From Bacteroidota bacterium (GTDB lineage Bacteria; Bacteroidota; JABWAT01), in NCBI GenBank assembly GCA_023151185.1, contig JAKLJL010000012.1:1-64000 (forward strand): a DNA stretch of 64,000 bases, read 5' to 3'. Position 1 is the first letter of the stretch; each line of letters begins with the position of its first letter. The notes under the pieces are model-generated. The model saw only the letters and a program-made list of their open reading frames with translations. It ran no database searches and was not told the DNA's origin. The position numbers and the translations under genes were made by a program. Positions 24,488 through 33,375 of this stretch are shown here, piece by piece.

Positions 24488-25257
24488 CTGAATGGAGTGT
24501 TTCTCCCGAAATTTTTTCTGTAGGACCCCTGACCATCCGGTGGTACAGCCTGATGTTCGTTTTTTCGTTTTTATTCGGCTTTCTCCTGATAAAAACCTTT
24601 TTCAAGCGGGAAGGAAAACCCGACGAAGACCCAGACCGGGTTTTGTTGTATATGATGGTATCCACCATTGTCGGGGCACGGCTTGGCCACTGCCTGTTTT
24701 ATGACCCGGGTTTTTATCTGGGCAATCCGGTAGAAATCCTGAAAGTCTGGAAAGGCGGGCTGGCAAGCCACGGTGCAGCAATCGGGATTCTGACGGGCAT
24801 GTACCTGTATTCAAAGAAATCGAAGGGCCAGCCATTTCTCTGGGTAATGGACCGCATCGGGATCGTGGTTGCCCTATCCGGATTTTTTATCCGGCTTGGC
24901 AACCTGTTTAACTCAGAAATTCTGGGACTCCCGACAGACGGAACCTGGGGGGTTGTGTTTACTCTGGTGGATCAGGTTCCCCGGCACCCGGTCATGGTGT
25001 ATGAGTCAGCAGCCTATCTCGTCATTTTTCTCATTCTCATCCGGTTATACTTCAAAACGTCACTTCCCGCAGTTCATGGCAAACTTTTCGGATGGTTTCT
25101 TCTGCTGGTATTCGGGGTACGGATCCTGCTCGAATTTTTTAAAGAAGAACAGGCTGCCTTTCACATCGGCCTGCCGGTAACCATGGGTCAGATTTTGAGT
25201 ATCCCCCTTGTCCTTGCCGGAATTTATCTGCTGATGAAAAAAGAAATACGGAAGTAA
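24484..25257 (+). CDS. lgt: Prolipoprotein diacylglyceryl transferase
   Basis: The 257-residue inner-membrane enzyme transfers diacylglycerol to the lipobox cysteine of prolipoproteins. The family signatures are intact: RWYSLMFVFSF near the N-terminus, GGLASHGAAIGI near residue 98, and RLGNLFNSEILG near residue 140, plus VFGVRILLEFFKEEQ near the C-terminus with the conserved arginine. Seven membrane segments are expected. An AAGGAG ribosome-binding site precedes the ATG within the overlap with the PAP2 gene. The window contains at least four predicted lipoproteins that would need it. Confidence 0.97.
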   Translation: MTEWSVSPEIFSVGPLTIRWYSLMFVFSFLFGFLLIKTFFKREGKPDEDPDRVLLYMMVSTIVGARLGHCLFYDPGFYLGNPVEILKVWKGGLASHGAAIGILTGMYLYSKKSKGQPFLWVMDRIGIVVALSGFFIRLGNLFNSEILGLPTDGTWGVVFTLVDQVPRHPVMVYESAAYLVIFLILIRLYFKTSLPAVHGKLFGWFLLLVFGVRILLEFFKEEQAAFHIGLPVTMGQILSIPLVLAGIYLLMKKEIRK

Positions 25258-25361
25258 GTGTCATACCGGCTGGTGCCCGGCGTTTGGTTTTAAATGCCGG
25301 AACCGGTGACTTGTTTCGGGTCCTGGTCCGTCTTTGGTTTCCTTCTTGACCCGGGATCCCC

Positions 25362-25369
25362 TATTTTTG
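25362..25369 (+). promoter_or_regulatory. Candidate -7 element TATTTTTG directly before lptF
   Basis: TATTTTTG exactly matches TAnnTTTG and ends five bases before the lptF ATG at 25375. A TTTG lies upstream at 25333 (spacer 25, too long) and a TTGAC at 25346 (13, too short), so the -33 part is uncertain. It would give an almost leaderless lptF message. Confidence 0.45.
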
Positions 25370-25374
25370 CACCC

Positions 25375-26889
25375 ATGCTTAAAAAAGCCTATCTCCATAT
25401 TATCAAAAGTCTGGCCGGGCCGTTTTTCTTTTCAATCCTGACCATCATGTTTATCTTTTTACTTCAGTTTCTGATGAAGTATCTCGATAAACTGGCCGGG
25501 AAAGGACTTAGCCTGGGAGTGATCTCTGAGCTGATTGTTCTGAATCTGGCCTGGATGCTGGTCTTGGCTGTCCCGATGGGTGTTTTGATTTCTACCCTGA
25601 TGGTTTTCGGAAAGCTTTCCGGCGATCATGAAATTACCACTCTGAAAGCCGCCGGTGTAAGTCCGCTGAAGCTGATGATGCCGGTTATTTTCCTCGGAGC
25701 ACTGGTAGCCGGTGTCATGTTCTGGTTTAATGATTACATTTTGCCGGATGCAAATTACAAGGCGAAAACTCTATTCCGGGATATCCGGAATAAAAAACCA
25801 ACCTTTGAGATCGAAGCCGGCCGGTTCAGCGATCTGTTTTCGGGATATTCCATCCATGCCCGGGAAACAAATCAGGAAACCGGAATTCTGACCGGCGTAA
25901 CGATTTTCGATTATTCCAATTCGTCACGCCAGCAGGTGATAACTGCCCGGCATGCTCACTTTACCTATTCGCCCGATCTCAGATACATGATTATGACCCT
26001 GAACGATGGCGAGATCAATGAAATTGACTACCTGTCTTTCAGTGATTACCGGAAGATTACCTTTAAAACCCAGAAAGTTCTGTTTGATGCATCCGGATTT
26101 GGATTTGAGCGGTCTTCTGAAGGGTCTTTTGCCCGGGGTTACCGCGAAATGTCAATTGCAACCATGCGGCAGGTCAATGATTCCATCTTTTCGCTGATAT
26201 CCAAAAGCAGTTTGCGGGCTTCCGATTATTTTGAGCAAAGCCTGAGGTCGGCCGAGTCCTTCGAGCCAACCGGCGTAAGCGGGTCAGAAATTTCGGTCAG
26301 AAAAGATTCCTCCGGATTCCGGTACCGGATCCAATCGGCTTCAGACGGAACCTACCGCCTTCTCGAAGGAGATACCATGTCGGTGGTACTTTCCGGACTG
26401 TCACTTCAGGAAAAACGGGATGTCCTGTTTAATGCCCAGAATGACCAGGTCAGGCTCAGAAATTATCTGGAATCAGAAACGGCTTCCAGGTCTTCCCTGA
26501 TGGAAGATATCAATAATTACCTGGTCGAGATCCATAAAAAATTTGCTCTTCCGGTCGCCTGCCTCATGTTTGTTCTGGTCGGGGTTCCGCTCGGAATACA
26601 GTCAAAACGGGGAGGAATCGGTGCCGGTGCCGGTTTAAGCCTTGCCTTTTTCATGGTGTACTGGATTTTTCTTCTCGGCGGTGAAAAACTGGCTGACCGG
26701 GGGATTGTTCCGCCAGCTTTGGCAATGTGGTCAGCGAATGCAGTAGTCCTCATTCTGGGAATCTGGCTGACGGTTAAAATGATGCGGGAATCAGAATGGG
26801 CTGCTGTTCCTGCCTGGACCTGGCTGGTAGATAAAGCCGGGATCCTGAAGGAAAAACTGAAGAAAAAACCAGCCGGAGAGTCCCGATGA
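25375..26889 (+). CDS. lptF: LPS export permease LptF (YjgP/YjgQ family)
   Basis: The 504-residue protein has the LptF/LptG topology. Three N-terminal membrane helices (residues 10-130) begin LKKAYLHIIKSLAGPFFFS and include the conserved ELIVLNLAWMLVLAVPMGVLI. A large periplasmic beta-jellyroll domain (about 130-400) follows, then three C-terminal helices (HKKFALPVACLMFVLVGVPLGI). Together with LptG and the LptB ATPase it extracts LPS from the inner membrane. The periplasmic part is about 100 residues longer than in E. coli, typical of Bacteroidetes. The ATG at 25375 is chosen because the protein family starts there. It overlaps lptG by four bases. Confidence 0.93.
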   Translation: MLKKAYLHIIKSLAGPFFFSILTIMFIFLLQFLMKYLDKLAGKGLSLGVISELIVLNLAWMLVLAVPMGVLISTLMVFGKLSGDHEITTLKAAGVSPLKLMMPVIFLGALVAGVMFWFNDYILPDANYKAKTLFRDIRNKKPTFEIEAGRFSDLFSGYSIHARETNQETGILTGVTIFDYSNSSRQQVITARHAHFTYSPDLRYMIMTLNDGEINEIDYLSFSDYRKITFKTQKVLFDASGFGFERSSEGSFARGYREMSIATMRQVNDSIFSLISKSSLRASDYFEQSLRSAESFEPTGVSGSEISVRKDSSGFRYRIQSASDGTYRLLEGDTMSVVLSGLSLQEKRDVLFNAQNDQVRLRNYLESETASRSSLMEDINNYLVEIHKKFALPVACLMFVLVGVPLGIQSKRGGIGAGAGLSLAFFMVYWIFLLGGEKLADRGIVPPALAMWSANAVVLILGIWLTVKMMRESEWAAVPAWTWLVDKAGILKEKLKKKPAGESR

Positions 26890-27965
26890 CCATTATTGAC
26901 CGGTATCTTCTCCGCCAGTTTGTTGTCGCCGTTTTCTTTGCACTTCTGGCCTTTTCTCTGGTTTTTATCATTATTGATCTGATTGAAAACCTGGGGAATT
27001 TCGTGGATAACGGAATCGGCTTTGCAAAGGTAGCCCGGTACTATCTGTATTTCCTGCCCGATATTGTCAATCTGATGCTGCCTGTTGCCCTGCTTCTGGC
27101 TTCTCTGTTTACTGTTGGCCGGCTGACCAATCTGATGGAGGTGACCGCCATTAAAGTCGGCGGGATTTCAACCACCCGGATTTTGCTTCCCTTCCTGACC
27201 GTTGCGTTTTTACTGACCGGTTTTCAGATTTACTTCGCCGGATGGGTTGTTCCGAAAGCCAATAAACTGAAAGCGGCCTTTGAAACCACAGAAATGGGGA
27301 AATATTCCACTTCCGGTCAGTCCGCCAATCTGATCCGGCAGGATTCAGAACACCGCATGGTTTCCATTGGCTGGTACGATGGCTCTTCGCAGAGGGGATA
27401 CACGATTTCAGTGACCGATTTTAACGGAACAGTTCTTTCTGAACGGTGGGATGCCCGGAATCTGGTCTGGAATGATTCAGTGAAAACCTGGTCTCTTGAA
27501 AACGGGGTTCACAGAAAACCGGCGGTTTCACCCCGGATTCAGTCATTTGAAAAAATCGATTCCCTCAAGTTTAATTTCAAACCCCGTGATCTTCTGAACG
27601 ATTTCAGAAATCTGAACCAGATGACCTTTACAGACCTGAGTGATTATATTGACAGCCAGCGGATTGCCGGTTTTACCGAACTGGATAAATATCTGGTGAC
27701 ATATTATTCAAAACTCAGTTTCCCGTTTGCCTGTATGGTTGTGGTGTTATTTGGCGTTCCGCTGAGTTCGAAGAAAAAACGGGGAGGTCTTGCAGTTGAA
27801 TTCGGTTTGGCTCTGCTGATTTGTTTTGTCTATCTGGCCTTACAGAAAGTGGCCCAGACACTGGGATATGGCGGGGATCTCCATCCGCTTACCGCTGCCT
27901 GGTTTGCCAATGTGGTGTTTCTGCTGATCGGAATTTATATGCTTTGGGCCGTTGACCGGCGGTAA
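26886..27965 (+). CDS. lptG: LPS export permease LptG (YjgP/YjgQ family)
   Basis: The 359-residue product shares the LptF/LptG design: IIDRYLLRQFVVAVFFALLAF at the N-terminus, the conserved RYYLYFLPDIVNLMLPVALLLASLF region in helices 2 and 3, a periplasmic domain (about 100-265), and KLSFPFACMVVVLFGVPLSS before the last helices. It forms the inner-membrane LPS extractor with LptF. It overlaps lptF by four bases and ends 10 bases from the convergent barrel gene. lptB is not in this window. Confidence 0.93.
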   Translation: MTIIDRYLLRQFVVAVFFALLAFSLVFIIIDLIENLGNFVDNGIGFAKVARYYLYFLPDIVNLMLPVALLLASLFTVGRLTNLMEVTAIKVGGISTTRILLPFLTVAFLLTGFQIYFAGWVVPKANKLKAAFETTEMGKYSTSGQSANLIRQDSEHRMVSIGWYDGSSQRGYTISVTDFNGTVLSERWDARNLVWNDSVKTWSLENGVHRKPAVSPRIQSFEKIDSLKFNFKPRDLLNDFRNLNQMTFTDLSDYIDSQRIAGFTELDKYLVTYYSKLSFPFACMVVVLFGVPLSSKKKRGGLAVEFGLALLICFVYLALQKVAQTLGYGGDLHPLTAAWFANVVFLLIGIYMLWAVDRR

Positions 27966-27977
27966 CCTTGCCGGTCA
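27953..27977. terminator. Stem-loop between convergent genes
   Basis: TGACCGGC (27953-27960) and GCCGGTCA (27970-27977) form a perfect 8-bp stem with a 9-base loop that overlaps both stop regions. There is no T run, so it may slow or block transcription from both sides without being a classical terminator. Confidence 0.4.
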
Positions 27978-29426
27978 GGGAATCAGGAACTGAAGGGTCA
28001 TCGCCACACTGAGCCGGCGGGCATCCAACCCTGAGAAAAGATGGTGAAAATTTGCGGTTCCGATATCGAAGAGCACATATCTGGATTCAATCCCGGTTCC
28101 GAGTCCCCAACTGAACAGCTCCTCTCCGCCTCCCGAAAACCCCGTTCTCACATGCCAGAGATCAAACAGTTTCCAGTCACCTCCAACCGAAATCCGCGGG
28201 ATAAAAGAATTTCCCGGTGTTTCATTCAGTCCCTGCTGATAGGCCCCGAAAAAGACCAGGTCGCCGGGAATGTACAGATTTTTCAGAAACGGGACTGCTT
28301 TTGAATTCACACTGGCCCCGATGTTCAGAGAGGCCGGAAGGTAAGTCGTAAAAGTGGTCTTCTTTTTAACCGGGGTGTACTGTCCCTTGAGACTGTCCTG
28401 TTCAAACATAGCTAAAGTTGTTGTGTCTGCATCCCGTTCCCTGGGAGTGTAAGTGATCGTTCCTTTCCCCGAGATTTTCTGTGCATTTTGCTCCCAGGTA
28501 ATCCACCCCAGATCGGTAACAGAGGCAAATACCGGGATGACTCCGAACAGATTTCCCGAGAGTCCGAAATCAAAACCAACCCCGGTTCCGGCCGGCGACA
28601 TAAACCAGTCATCATGAGTTTTGATCAGTTCCTCTGACCGGAACCAGTTCCCCCAGACGTCATTACCGGCCATAAGAATTGAGTAGTCGAACTGGTGATG
28701 CTGAACCCGGTCTGCATCGACAGAAAAGGTATTTTTCTTTGTTTCGAGGTTGGCATAGGTAATTCCCTGTTCCAGTTTCAGGGAGGCGCCGGCTGCGGGT
28801 GAAGAGAGAACCTTTTCAATTGCCGGTAAGTACCCTTTCAGGGATCGGGAATAAGTGAGTGCCCACTCTGCCCGTAAAATCGCTTCGAGGTGCGAGTCAT
28901 CCAGATTATATGAACTGCCGGTCTCGGCTCCGTTCATCATAAACCGGAATAAATCCTGCGGGATGGTGGCCCGGCCTTCAGCTTTCAGGGAGTAAAGAAG
29001 GGAAAACGACCCGACCGAGGGCCATTCAAAACTAACGGCAAACGGCGTCACAGTTCCGGCGGCAGAACCGGTTTCATCCCCGTCGAACTGACTGATAAAA
29101 TCGGCTTTCCGGTTCTTTACATCCAGATCCAGCGGTTTTAATTTCCCATTTACCATTTCACCGGTAAAATAATCCTGGTAAAACTGGAAGGAAAGCCCGG
29201 TATTGACAACCATTGCTCCCGAAGAAATAACTCCGATCGAAAGTTTTGATTTTCCGGGCTGCCCGGTTGCGGCCGGATTTAATCCTGCTGCTTCCCACCC
29301 GGACAGTGAAACACCGGCGGAACCGGTCATGCTGAGGTTCCGGGCAGAAGAATGCTGCAGTCCGGCCTGCGGAAATGCCGTTACCGGCAGAAGGAAAGTC
29401 AGTAAAGAGAGTTTCAGGATTTTCAT
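27975..29426 (-). CDS. Outer-membrane beta-barrel protein (DUF5723-like)
   Basis: The 483-residue protein has a signal peptide (MKILKLSLLTFLLPVTAFPQ) followed by ARNLSMTGSAGVSLSGWEAAGLNPAATG, a segment typical of FadL/PorV-like and DUF5723 barrels of FCB bacteria, and then many alternating amphipathic strands to a terminal VAMTLQFLIP. This supports an outer-membrane location. It overlaps the large lipoprotein gene upstream by four bases, so the two proteins probably work together at the outer membrane. Function is not known. Confidence 0.7.
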   Translation of the reverse strand: MKILKLSLLTFLLPVTAFPQAGLQHSSARNLSMTGSAGVSLSGWEAAGLNPAATGQPGKSKLSIGVISSGAMVVNTGLSFQFYQDYFTGEMVNGKLKPLDLDVKNRKADFISQFDGDETGSAAGTVTPFAVSFEWPSVGSFSLLYSLKAEGRATIPQDLFRFMMNGAETGSSYNLDDSHLEAILRAEWALTYSRSLKGYLPAIEKVLSSPAAGASLKLEQGITYANLETKKNTFSVDADRVQHHQFDYSILMAGNDVWGNWFRSEELIKTHDDWFMSPAGTGVGFDFGLSGNLFGVIPVFASVTDLGWITWEQNAQKISGKGTITYTPRERDADTTTLAMFEQDSLKGQYTPVKKKTTFTTYLPASLNIGASVNSKAVPFLKNLYIPGDLVFFGAYQQGLNETPGNSFIPRISVGGDWKLFDLWHVRTGFSGGGEELFSWGLGTGIESRYVLFDIGTANFHHLFSGLDARRLSVAMTLQFLIP

Positions 29427-31456
29427 TCTGCGTTCACCTTGTACTGAAGTTCTGCACCGATGGAAAGTTTAAGGTCGTCTGTCGACATAATCTCACTGTA
29501 CCCCTTCGATGGCCCGCCAGAAGGTGCGGTGTCGATCCGGTAACGAAGAAAGATTCCGGTTGCTTTTTCAACCAAAGTCAGGTCGGCTTCCCTGAGTACA
29601 ATCTGAATCTGGGTTTGGGCATATCCGGTAGACCGGCCGTTGGTTCCAACCGGTGCTGCAGCAATTGAATACCAGTCATTGCCTGGCAGTGCCAGAACCG
29701 TTGTTCCCTGGTTATCTTTAAATTCAAGTGACAGGCTGACTTTGACGGGAAGCCGGTTTGAGCAATCTACGACTAATTTTGCCAGTTTAACCCCATCGAA
29801 GGTTCCCGGTTCAAACTCATACAAACTGTCTTTTTCATATCCCGAAGGACTTTTTAGCCGCATGGGGATTTTCAGTTCCAGGGTTCCCCTGACCTGGCTG
29901 GTGTCATACACAAACCCGTTGGAATACCCCCCTTTTGCAGCCGTGGCGGCTACATAATACCTCAGTTTTTCGGGCTTTTTATTCAGGATCGTATTAAATC
30001 CGTTCATCTGGCTGATGCTGATGACCCGTTCCTGTCTGAGATAAGGCGAGGCCTTGGTTGCTGCTGCCATCGACATCGGGAACACCCCGGCAGAAAACGT
30101 GAGGCTGTCATGGGTCTTATTTGGATAGTCGAACAGAATTCTGGGTGAAACTTCGGCCGGAATCCCCAGACTTGATGCCAATCTGGCTGTAATTGTTGCC
30201 TCATCGAATTCAAACGTGACATTTTTCAATTCATCCGGCCAGTCGATGACATCAGACGTATCCGGATCCGAATTCTTGGTCTGTTCTTTAATAGTGCCGG
30301 CAGCATACCGGTGACTGATGTTTTTAATCCCGGCAGTCCAGGAAATCTGGTCTGTTTTCTTAACGGTAACCCCGGTTGCTTTGTTAAGTTTAAAGTCAAC
30401 CTTGACTGTCAGAACAGCCGAGGTCCCGCCTTTGGAGGTTGGTTTGATAATCCCCCCGGCAATGTCCGGTTTGATTTCTACTGATGCGCCTCCAGGAAGG
30501 GTCAGGCTTGATTGATAAACTTTGCCGCCCAATGTTAGTTCAGGAATGGTGACATCAGCCACTCCGGTTAGTTGGGACGTATTCTTCAACTGATAAACCA
30601 GTTGCCCGGCCTTGATGATGATTTCAGAAGGAATGAAATCCTCCATACCTGCATCAATTTCCTCGGTGGAATTGTAGGATGAACCGGCAATATTTCCTTT
30701 CACCTCACTGGCGTAAAGTTCATCCGAAACCAATGCAAATGAAATTCCGGATGAGGAGGAAAGGGTGGTATTCGAAGCCCCGGTCGAGGATCCCTTGAAA
30801 GAAAGCTGCATCTGGTTGGTTATGGTTTTCCCGCCAAGACTGATTACCGAAGTTCCCTGCCCGCCGGCATCAACCGTTTTATTCAGGGTTTGGGTTGCCA
30901 GTGTTGAGCCGGATTTTTTATCCTTCAGTGTTATGGAAGTTAAAGTAACCGGGAAGGACAACTGGTTGGTGATGGTCAGGGTGATATTTTGGGGATGGTC
31001 GGTGGTCCCGGGTTCCAGAATAGCATATTCATATTCCGTTAAACCGGTAAAATCCTGATTGTTTACGGTGAAATTGAAGGCAGGAACCGGGCCGGAGTAA
31101 TTATCGGTCAGGGCTGAATTCAGGACACTCGGTTTGATCAGCAGCGGATCTGATTCGAACTGATCTGCCTTCAGGGAATCCAGAGTTTGGATACCTTCGA
31201 TAATTTTGTCCTCTATTTCGATCGAGTCCCCCGGATTAAAATCCTTCAGATCCACCGATTTCAAAAAGAACAGCCGGGTATTTTCATCAATGATGGCGCT
31301 GTCAGAATCCGAAACAATTTCAATGGCTGATAGGGTGGCTTTCAGCAGTGCCGTGCTTCCGTTAACCGTCCAGGAAGGAGCCACCGGACTGTCGAGGCAG
31401 GCCGGCAGAAAGATCAGCGGAACTAAAAGCGCGGTCGGGGACAATTTCTTTCGCAT
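29423..31456 (-). CDS. Large lipoprotein of unknown function
   Basis: The 677-residue product has a lipoprotein signal (ALLVPLIFLPAC, lipidated cysteine at position 20). The rest is rich in Ser, Thr, Gly and short beta strands, with segments such as NITLTITNQLSFPVTLTSITL resembling bacterial immunoglobulin-like or late-embryogenesis-type beta-sandwich domains. I recognise no enzyme motif. It is the first gene of a two-gene operon with a beta-barrel protein. A poly-beta surface lipoprotein that binds the barrel is a reasonable guess, but nothing in the sequence proves it. Confidence 0.75.
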   Translation of the reverse strand: MRKKLSPTALLVPLIFLPACLDSPVAPSWTVNGSTALLKATLSAIEIVSDSDSAIIDENTRLFFLKSVDLKDFNPGDSIEIEDKIIEGIQTLDSLKADQFESDPLLIKPSVLNSALTDNYSGPVPAFNFTVNNQDFTGLTEYEYAILEPGTTDHPQNITLTITNQLSFPVTLTSITLKDKKSGSTLATQTLNKTVDAGGQGTSVISLGGKTITNQMQLSFKGSSTGASNTTLSSSSGISFALVSDELYASEVKGNIAGSSYNSTEEIDAGMEDFIPSEIIIKAGQLVYQLKNTSQLTGVADVTIPELTLGGKVYQSSLTLPGGASVEIKPDIAGGIIKPTSKGGTSAVLTVKVDFKLNKATGVTVKKTDQISWTAGIKNISHRYAAGTIKEQTKNSDPDTSDVIDWPDELKNVTFEFDEATITARLASSLGIPAEVSPRILFDYPNKTHDSLTFSAGVFPMSMAAATKASPYLRQERVISISQMNGFNTILNKKPEKLRYYVAATAAKGGYSNGFVYDTSQVRGTLELKIPMRLKSPSGYEKDSLYEFEPGTFDGVKLAKLVVDCSNRLPVKVSLSLEFKDNQGTTVLALPGNDWYSIAAAPVGTNGRSTGYAQTQIQIVLREADLTLVEKATGIFLRYRIDTAPSGGPSKGYSEIMSTDDLKLSIGAELQYKVNAE

Positions 31457-31485
31457 TTTGCTGACGGTCCTGACTGGTAAAAAGT

Positions 31486-31510
31486 AAAAAAAAACCGGAC
31501 ATCCCCCGGC
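31486..31510 (-). terminator. Possible terminator hairpin with T9
   Basis: On the minus strand CCGG (31509-31506) and CCGG (31498-31495) flank a 7-base loop and are followed by T9 (31494-31486). The stem is short but GC-rich and the T run is perfect, so it probably ends transcription from the DUF3467 gene side. Confidence 0.5.
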
Positions 31511-31565
31511 TTGTTTAAATATAATCTGAACAACACCAGAATAAAAAACGGCCTGCAGATAAAAA

Positions 31566-31590
31566 ACTTCCGGTGTGACAGAGGTTACAC
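31566..31590 (-). terminator. Possible terminator after the DUF3467 gene
   Basis: On the minus strand GGTGT and ACACC pair across a 10-base loop, followed by GGAAG and T6. It lies directly at the stop codon of the gene and may work together with the second hairpin about 70 bases further on. Confidence 0.45.
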
Positions 31591-31591
31591 C

Positions 31592-31912
31592 TCAGGCCTC
31601 AAACTTCCCGGGATCATTGGTGATTCCCATCGAAGCTGGGTCAAATCCGGCCTGAATGACTTTAATTTCTCCGAATAGTTGCTCATACCGGGCAATGTTG
31701 TCTCTCATAGCCTGAAGAAACAGTTTGGCATGGCTGGGTGTCATGATAATGCGGGAGTACACTTTTGCCTTCGGAACGCCGGGAACAATCCGGGTGAAAT
31801 CAATCACGAACTCCTGGGCAGAGTGGCTGATAATAGCCAGGTTGGAATAAGTTCCTTCTGCTTCTTTTTCTCCCAGTTCAATGTTGAGCTGCTGGCTCTT
31901 GGGGTCACTCAT
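31592..31912 (-). CDS. DUF3467 domain protein
   Basis: The 106-residue protein matches DUF3467 over nearly its full length: YSNLAIISHSAQEFVIDFTRI, then KVYSRIIMTPSHAKLFLQAMRDNIARYEQLFGEI. The family is small, widespread in bacteria and archaea, and has no assigned function. There is no signal peptide or membrane segment. An AGGAAA ribosome-binding site lies upstream of the ATG. It stands alone, followed by two hairpins, and is divergent from the universal stress protein gene. Confidence 0.9.
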   Translation of the reverse strand: MSDPKSQQLNIELGEKEAEGTYSNLAIISHSAQEFVIDFTRIVPGVPKAKVYSRIIMTPSHAKLFLQAMRDNIARYEQLFGEIKVIQAGFDPASMGITNDPGKFEA

Positions 31913-32081
31913 GGGGGTTTCCTTCCGTCATTTCCGGCAAGATAGGAAACCCGGGAACAGGATTAAAGCCGAAAGCCGGATTCCGTGTACCGTCAGAAGA
32001 AAGAGGTGTGATTTTTTTGTTGACAGGCACTGAAATTTTTTGTTCATTGCCACCGCATTAACCCATTTCGGCGGAGGTCGT

Positions 32082-32945
32082 ATGAAAACTTTAAAAATTC
32101 TCGTTCCGGTCGATTTTTCGGAACAGTCCCTTTCTGTCATCCGGTATGCCCTGTCGGTTAACGGAAAAACAGGTGGGCCGGTAACGGTTCTGTATGTCAA
32201 CGAAATGACCAGTCTTCCGTTCGGAAGTTCTTCTTACCCGTTCGGGGTTGTTACCTTTCCTGAACTGGAAAATGAGATCAATGACTGGGCCCGGCAGGAG
32301 TTTTTAAAACTGCAGGACCACCTTTCTGCCGGGGAAAAAAAGCGGACTCAACTGCTGATTCTCAGCGGGAAAGCATCGGATGTGCTGGTTGCAAAAGCGG
32401 CAGAGGATGAGTATGACCTGATTGTCATGGCAACCCATTCGCACGGGGCTATGGAAAAATTTTTCCTTGGGTCTACAATGGAACGGGTGATCCGGATTTC
32501 TGAAACACCGGTTCTGGTCCTGCGGGATCCGTCTTCTGTTCCTGCCTTTCCTCCTGAGAAAATCCTGATTACAACCGATTACAGTCCGCAGTCTCTTGCC
32601 GTTGCTGAAGAAGCTGCCGATCTGCTTTCGCTGATAGCCTCGCCGGTAACCCTTTTAGCCGTTGAATCATTCGAAGCCGGTTTCCTGGACGGGATGACCG
32701 ATGTCAGAAAGGCAACTATCAATTCACGGCTGACAGAAACCGGCTGCAGGCCAGAGTGGGTTCAGATCAGATCGACGGATGCGGTTGAAGGAATTCTTGA
32801 TTTTATTCAGTCCTCGAAGCCGGGGCTGGTGGCCATGGCCACCCATGGCAGGTCCGGCCTCAGTAAAATTTTGTTGGGAAGTACGACCGAGTCTATAATC
32901 CGCCAGGTAAAGGTGCCGGTGCTGGTTATCCGGACGAAATCCTGA
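32082..32945 (+). CDS. Universal stress protein, two tandem UspA domains
   Basis: The 287-residue protein has two UspA domains (about residues 3-145 and 152-287). Each starts with a typical first strand (KILVPVDFSEQS; KILITTDYSPQS) and ends with the ATP-binding G-2x-G-9x-G-S/T pattern (ATHSHGAMEKFFLGSTMERV; ATHGRSGLSKILLGSTTESI). Both copies keep the nucleotide-binding loop, so both may bind ATP. The start at 32082 is supported by GGAGG seven bases upstream; the TTG at 32040 would add an unconserved leader. Stress conditions that induce it are not visible in the sequence. Confidence 0.93.
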   Translation: MKTLKILVPVDFSEQSLSVIRYALSVNGKTGGPVTVLYVNEMTSLPFGSSSYPFGVVTFPELENEINDWARQEFLKLQDHLSAGEKKRTQLLILSGKASDVLVAKAAEDEYDLIVMATHSHGAMEKFFLGSTMERVIRISETPVLVLRDPSSVPAFPPEKILITTDYSPQSLAVAEEAADLLSLIASPVTLLAVESFEAGFLDGMTDVRKATINSRLTETGCRPEWVQIRSTDAVEGILDFIQSSKPGLVAMATHGRSGLSKILLGSTTESIIRQVKVPVLVIRTKS

Positions 32946-32960
32946 ATGGCCCTAAAATAA

Positions 32961-32991
32961 AACAGCCCGCACATTGCATGCAGGCTGTTAA
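32961..32991. terminator. Hairpin between the stress protein and DUF2934 genes
   Basis: AACAGCC and GGCTGTT form a 7-bp stem with a 15-base loop. On the minus strand it is followed by a TTTTATTTT run, so it is mainly a terminator for the minus-strand DUF2934 gene and lies between two convergent genes. Confidence 0.6.
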
Positions 32992-33041
32992 TCGCAATCA
33001 AATGGAAGGAAGTATAAGAGGCAGGTTATTCGAGAAGATCG

Positions 33042-33299
33042 TTATTTTTTCTTTTTTGAGGATGCCCCCGTAAGGTCGGCTACGGCTTTCATCCAGTCAC
33101 TGGTTTCATCTCCGGCGTGCGGATCACGGCTGAGGTATATTTCATAGGCTTTTGCGGCAATCTGGTCGTGAGTCGGTTCAGACAGTTTCACAACGGGCGC
33201 TGCTTTGGTTTTCGCTTCTTTCTTACCGGCAGGTTTTTCTCCAGCCTTTTGAACAGGAGCCGACTTTTTTTCCGCAGTCTTTTTTTCTGTTTTGGCCAT
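33042..33299 (-). CDS. Lysine/alanine-rich DUF2934 protein
   Basis: The 85-residue protein has two parts. Residues 1-45 are a low-complexity Lys/Ala/Glu tail (AKTEKKTAEKKSAPVQKAGE), similar to histone-H1-like tails. Residues 48-80 (HDQIAAKAYEIYLSRDPHAGDETSDWMKAV) match the DUF2934 domain, a short helical motif of unknown function. It ends in KKKK. The charge suggests nucleic acid binding, but this is inference. The ATG at 33299 is chosen over an upstream frame because a full promoter and ACAGGAAC ribosome-binding site lie before it. Confidence 0.8.
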   Translation of the reverse strand: MAKTEKKTAEKKSAPVQKAGEKPAGKKEAKTKAAPVVKLSEPTHDQIAAKAYEIYLSRDPHAGDETSDWMKAVADLTGASSKKKK

Positions 33300-33344
33300 T
33301 GTTTTTGTTCCTGTGTTAAGCTTCTTATGGAAGCGATTGCAATG

Positions 33345-33375
33345 CAAAATTCCGGCGTTTATTTCACATTGTCAA
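33345..33375 (-). promoter_or_regulatory. Promoter of the DUF2934 gene (TTG-N20-GAATTTTG)
   Basis: On the minus strand CTTGACA contains TTG (33375-33373), followed after exactly 20 bases by GAATTTTG (33352-33345), which matches TAnnTTTG at five of six fixed positions. It lies 45 bases before the ATG at 33299. Confidence 0.6.

Noticed and set aside
30004-30222. Antisense frames inside the large lipoprotein gene
   Set aside because: They are short, lack start signals and lie in the wrong frame of a gene with a clear lipobox.
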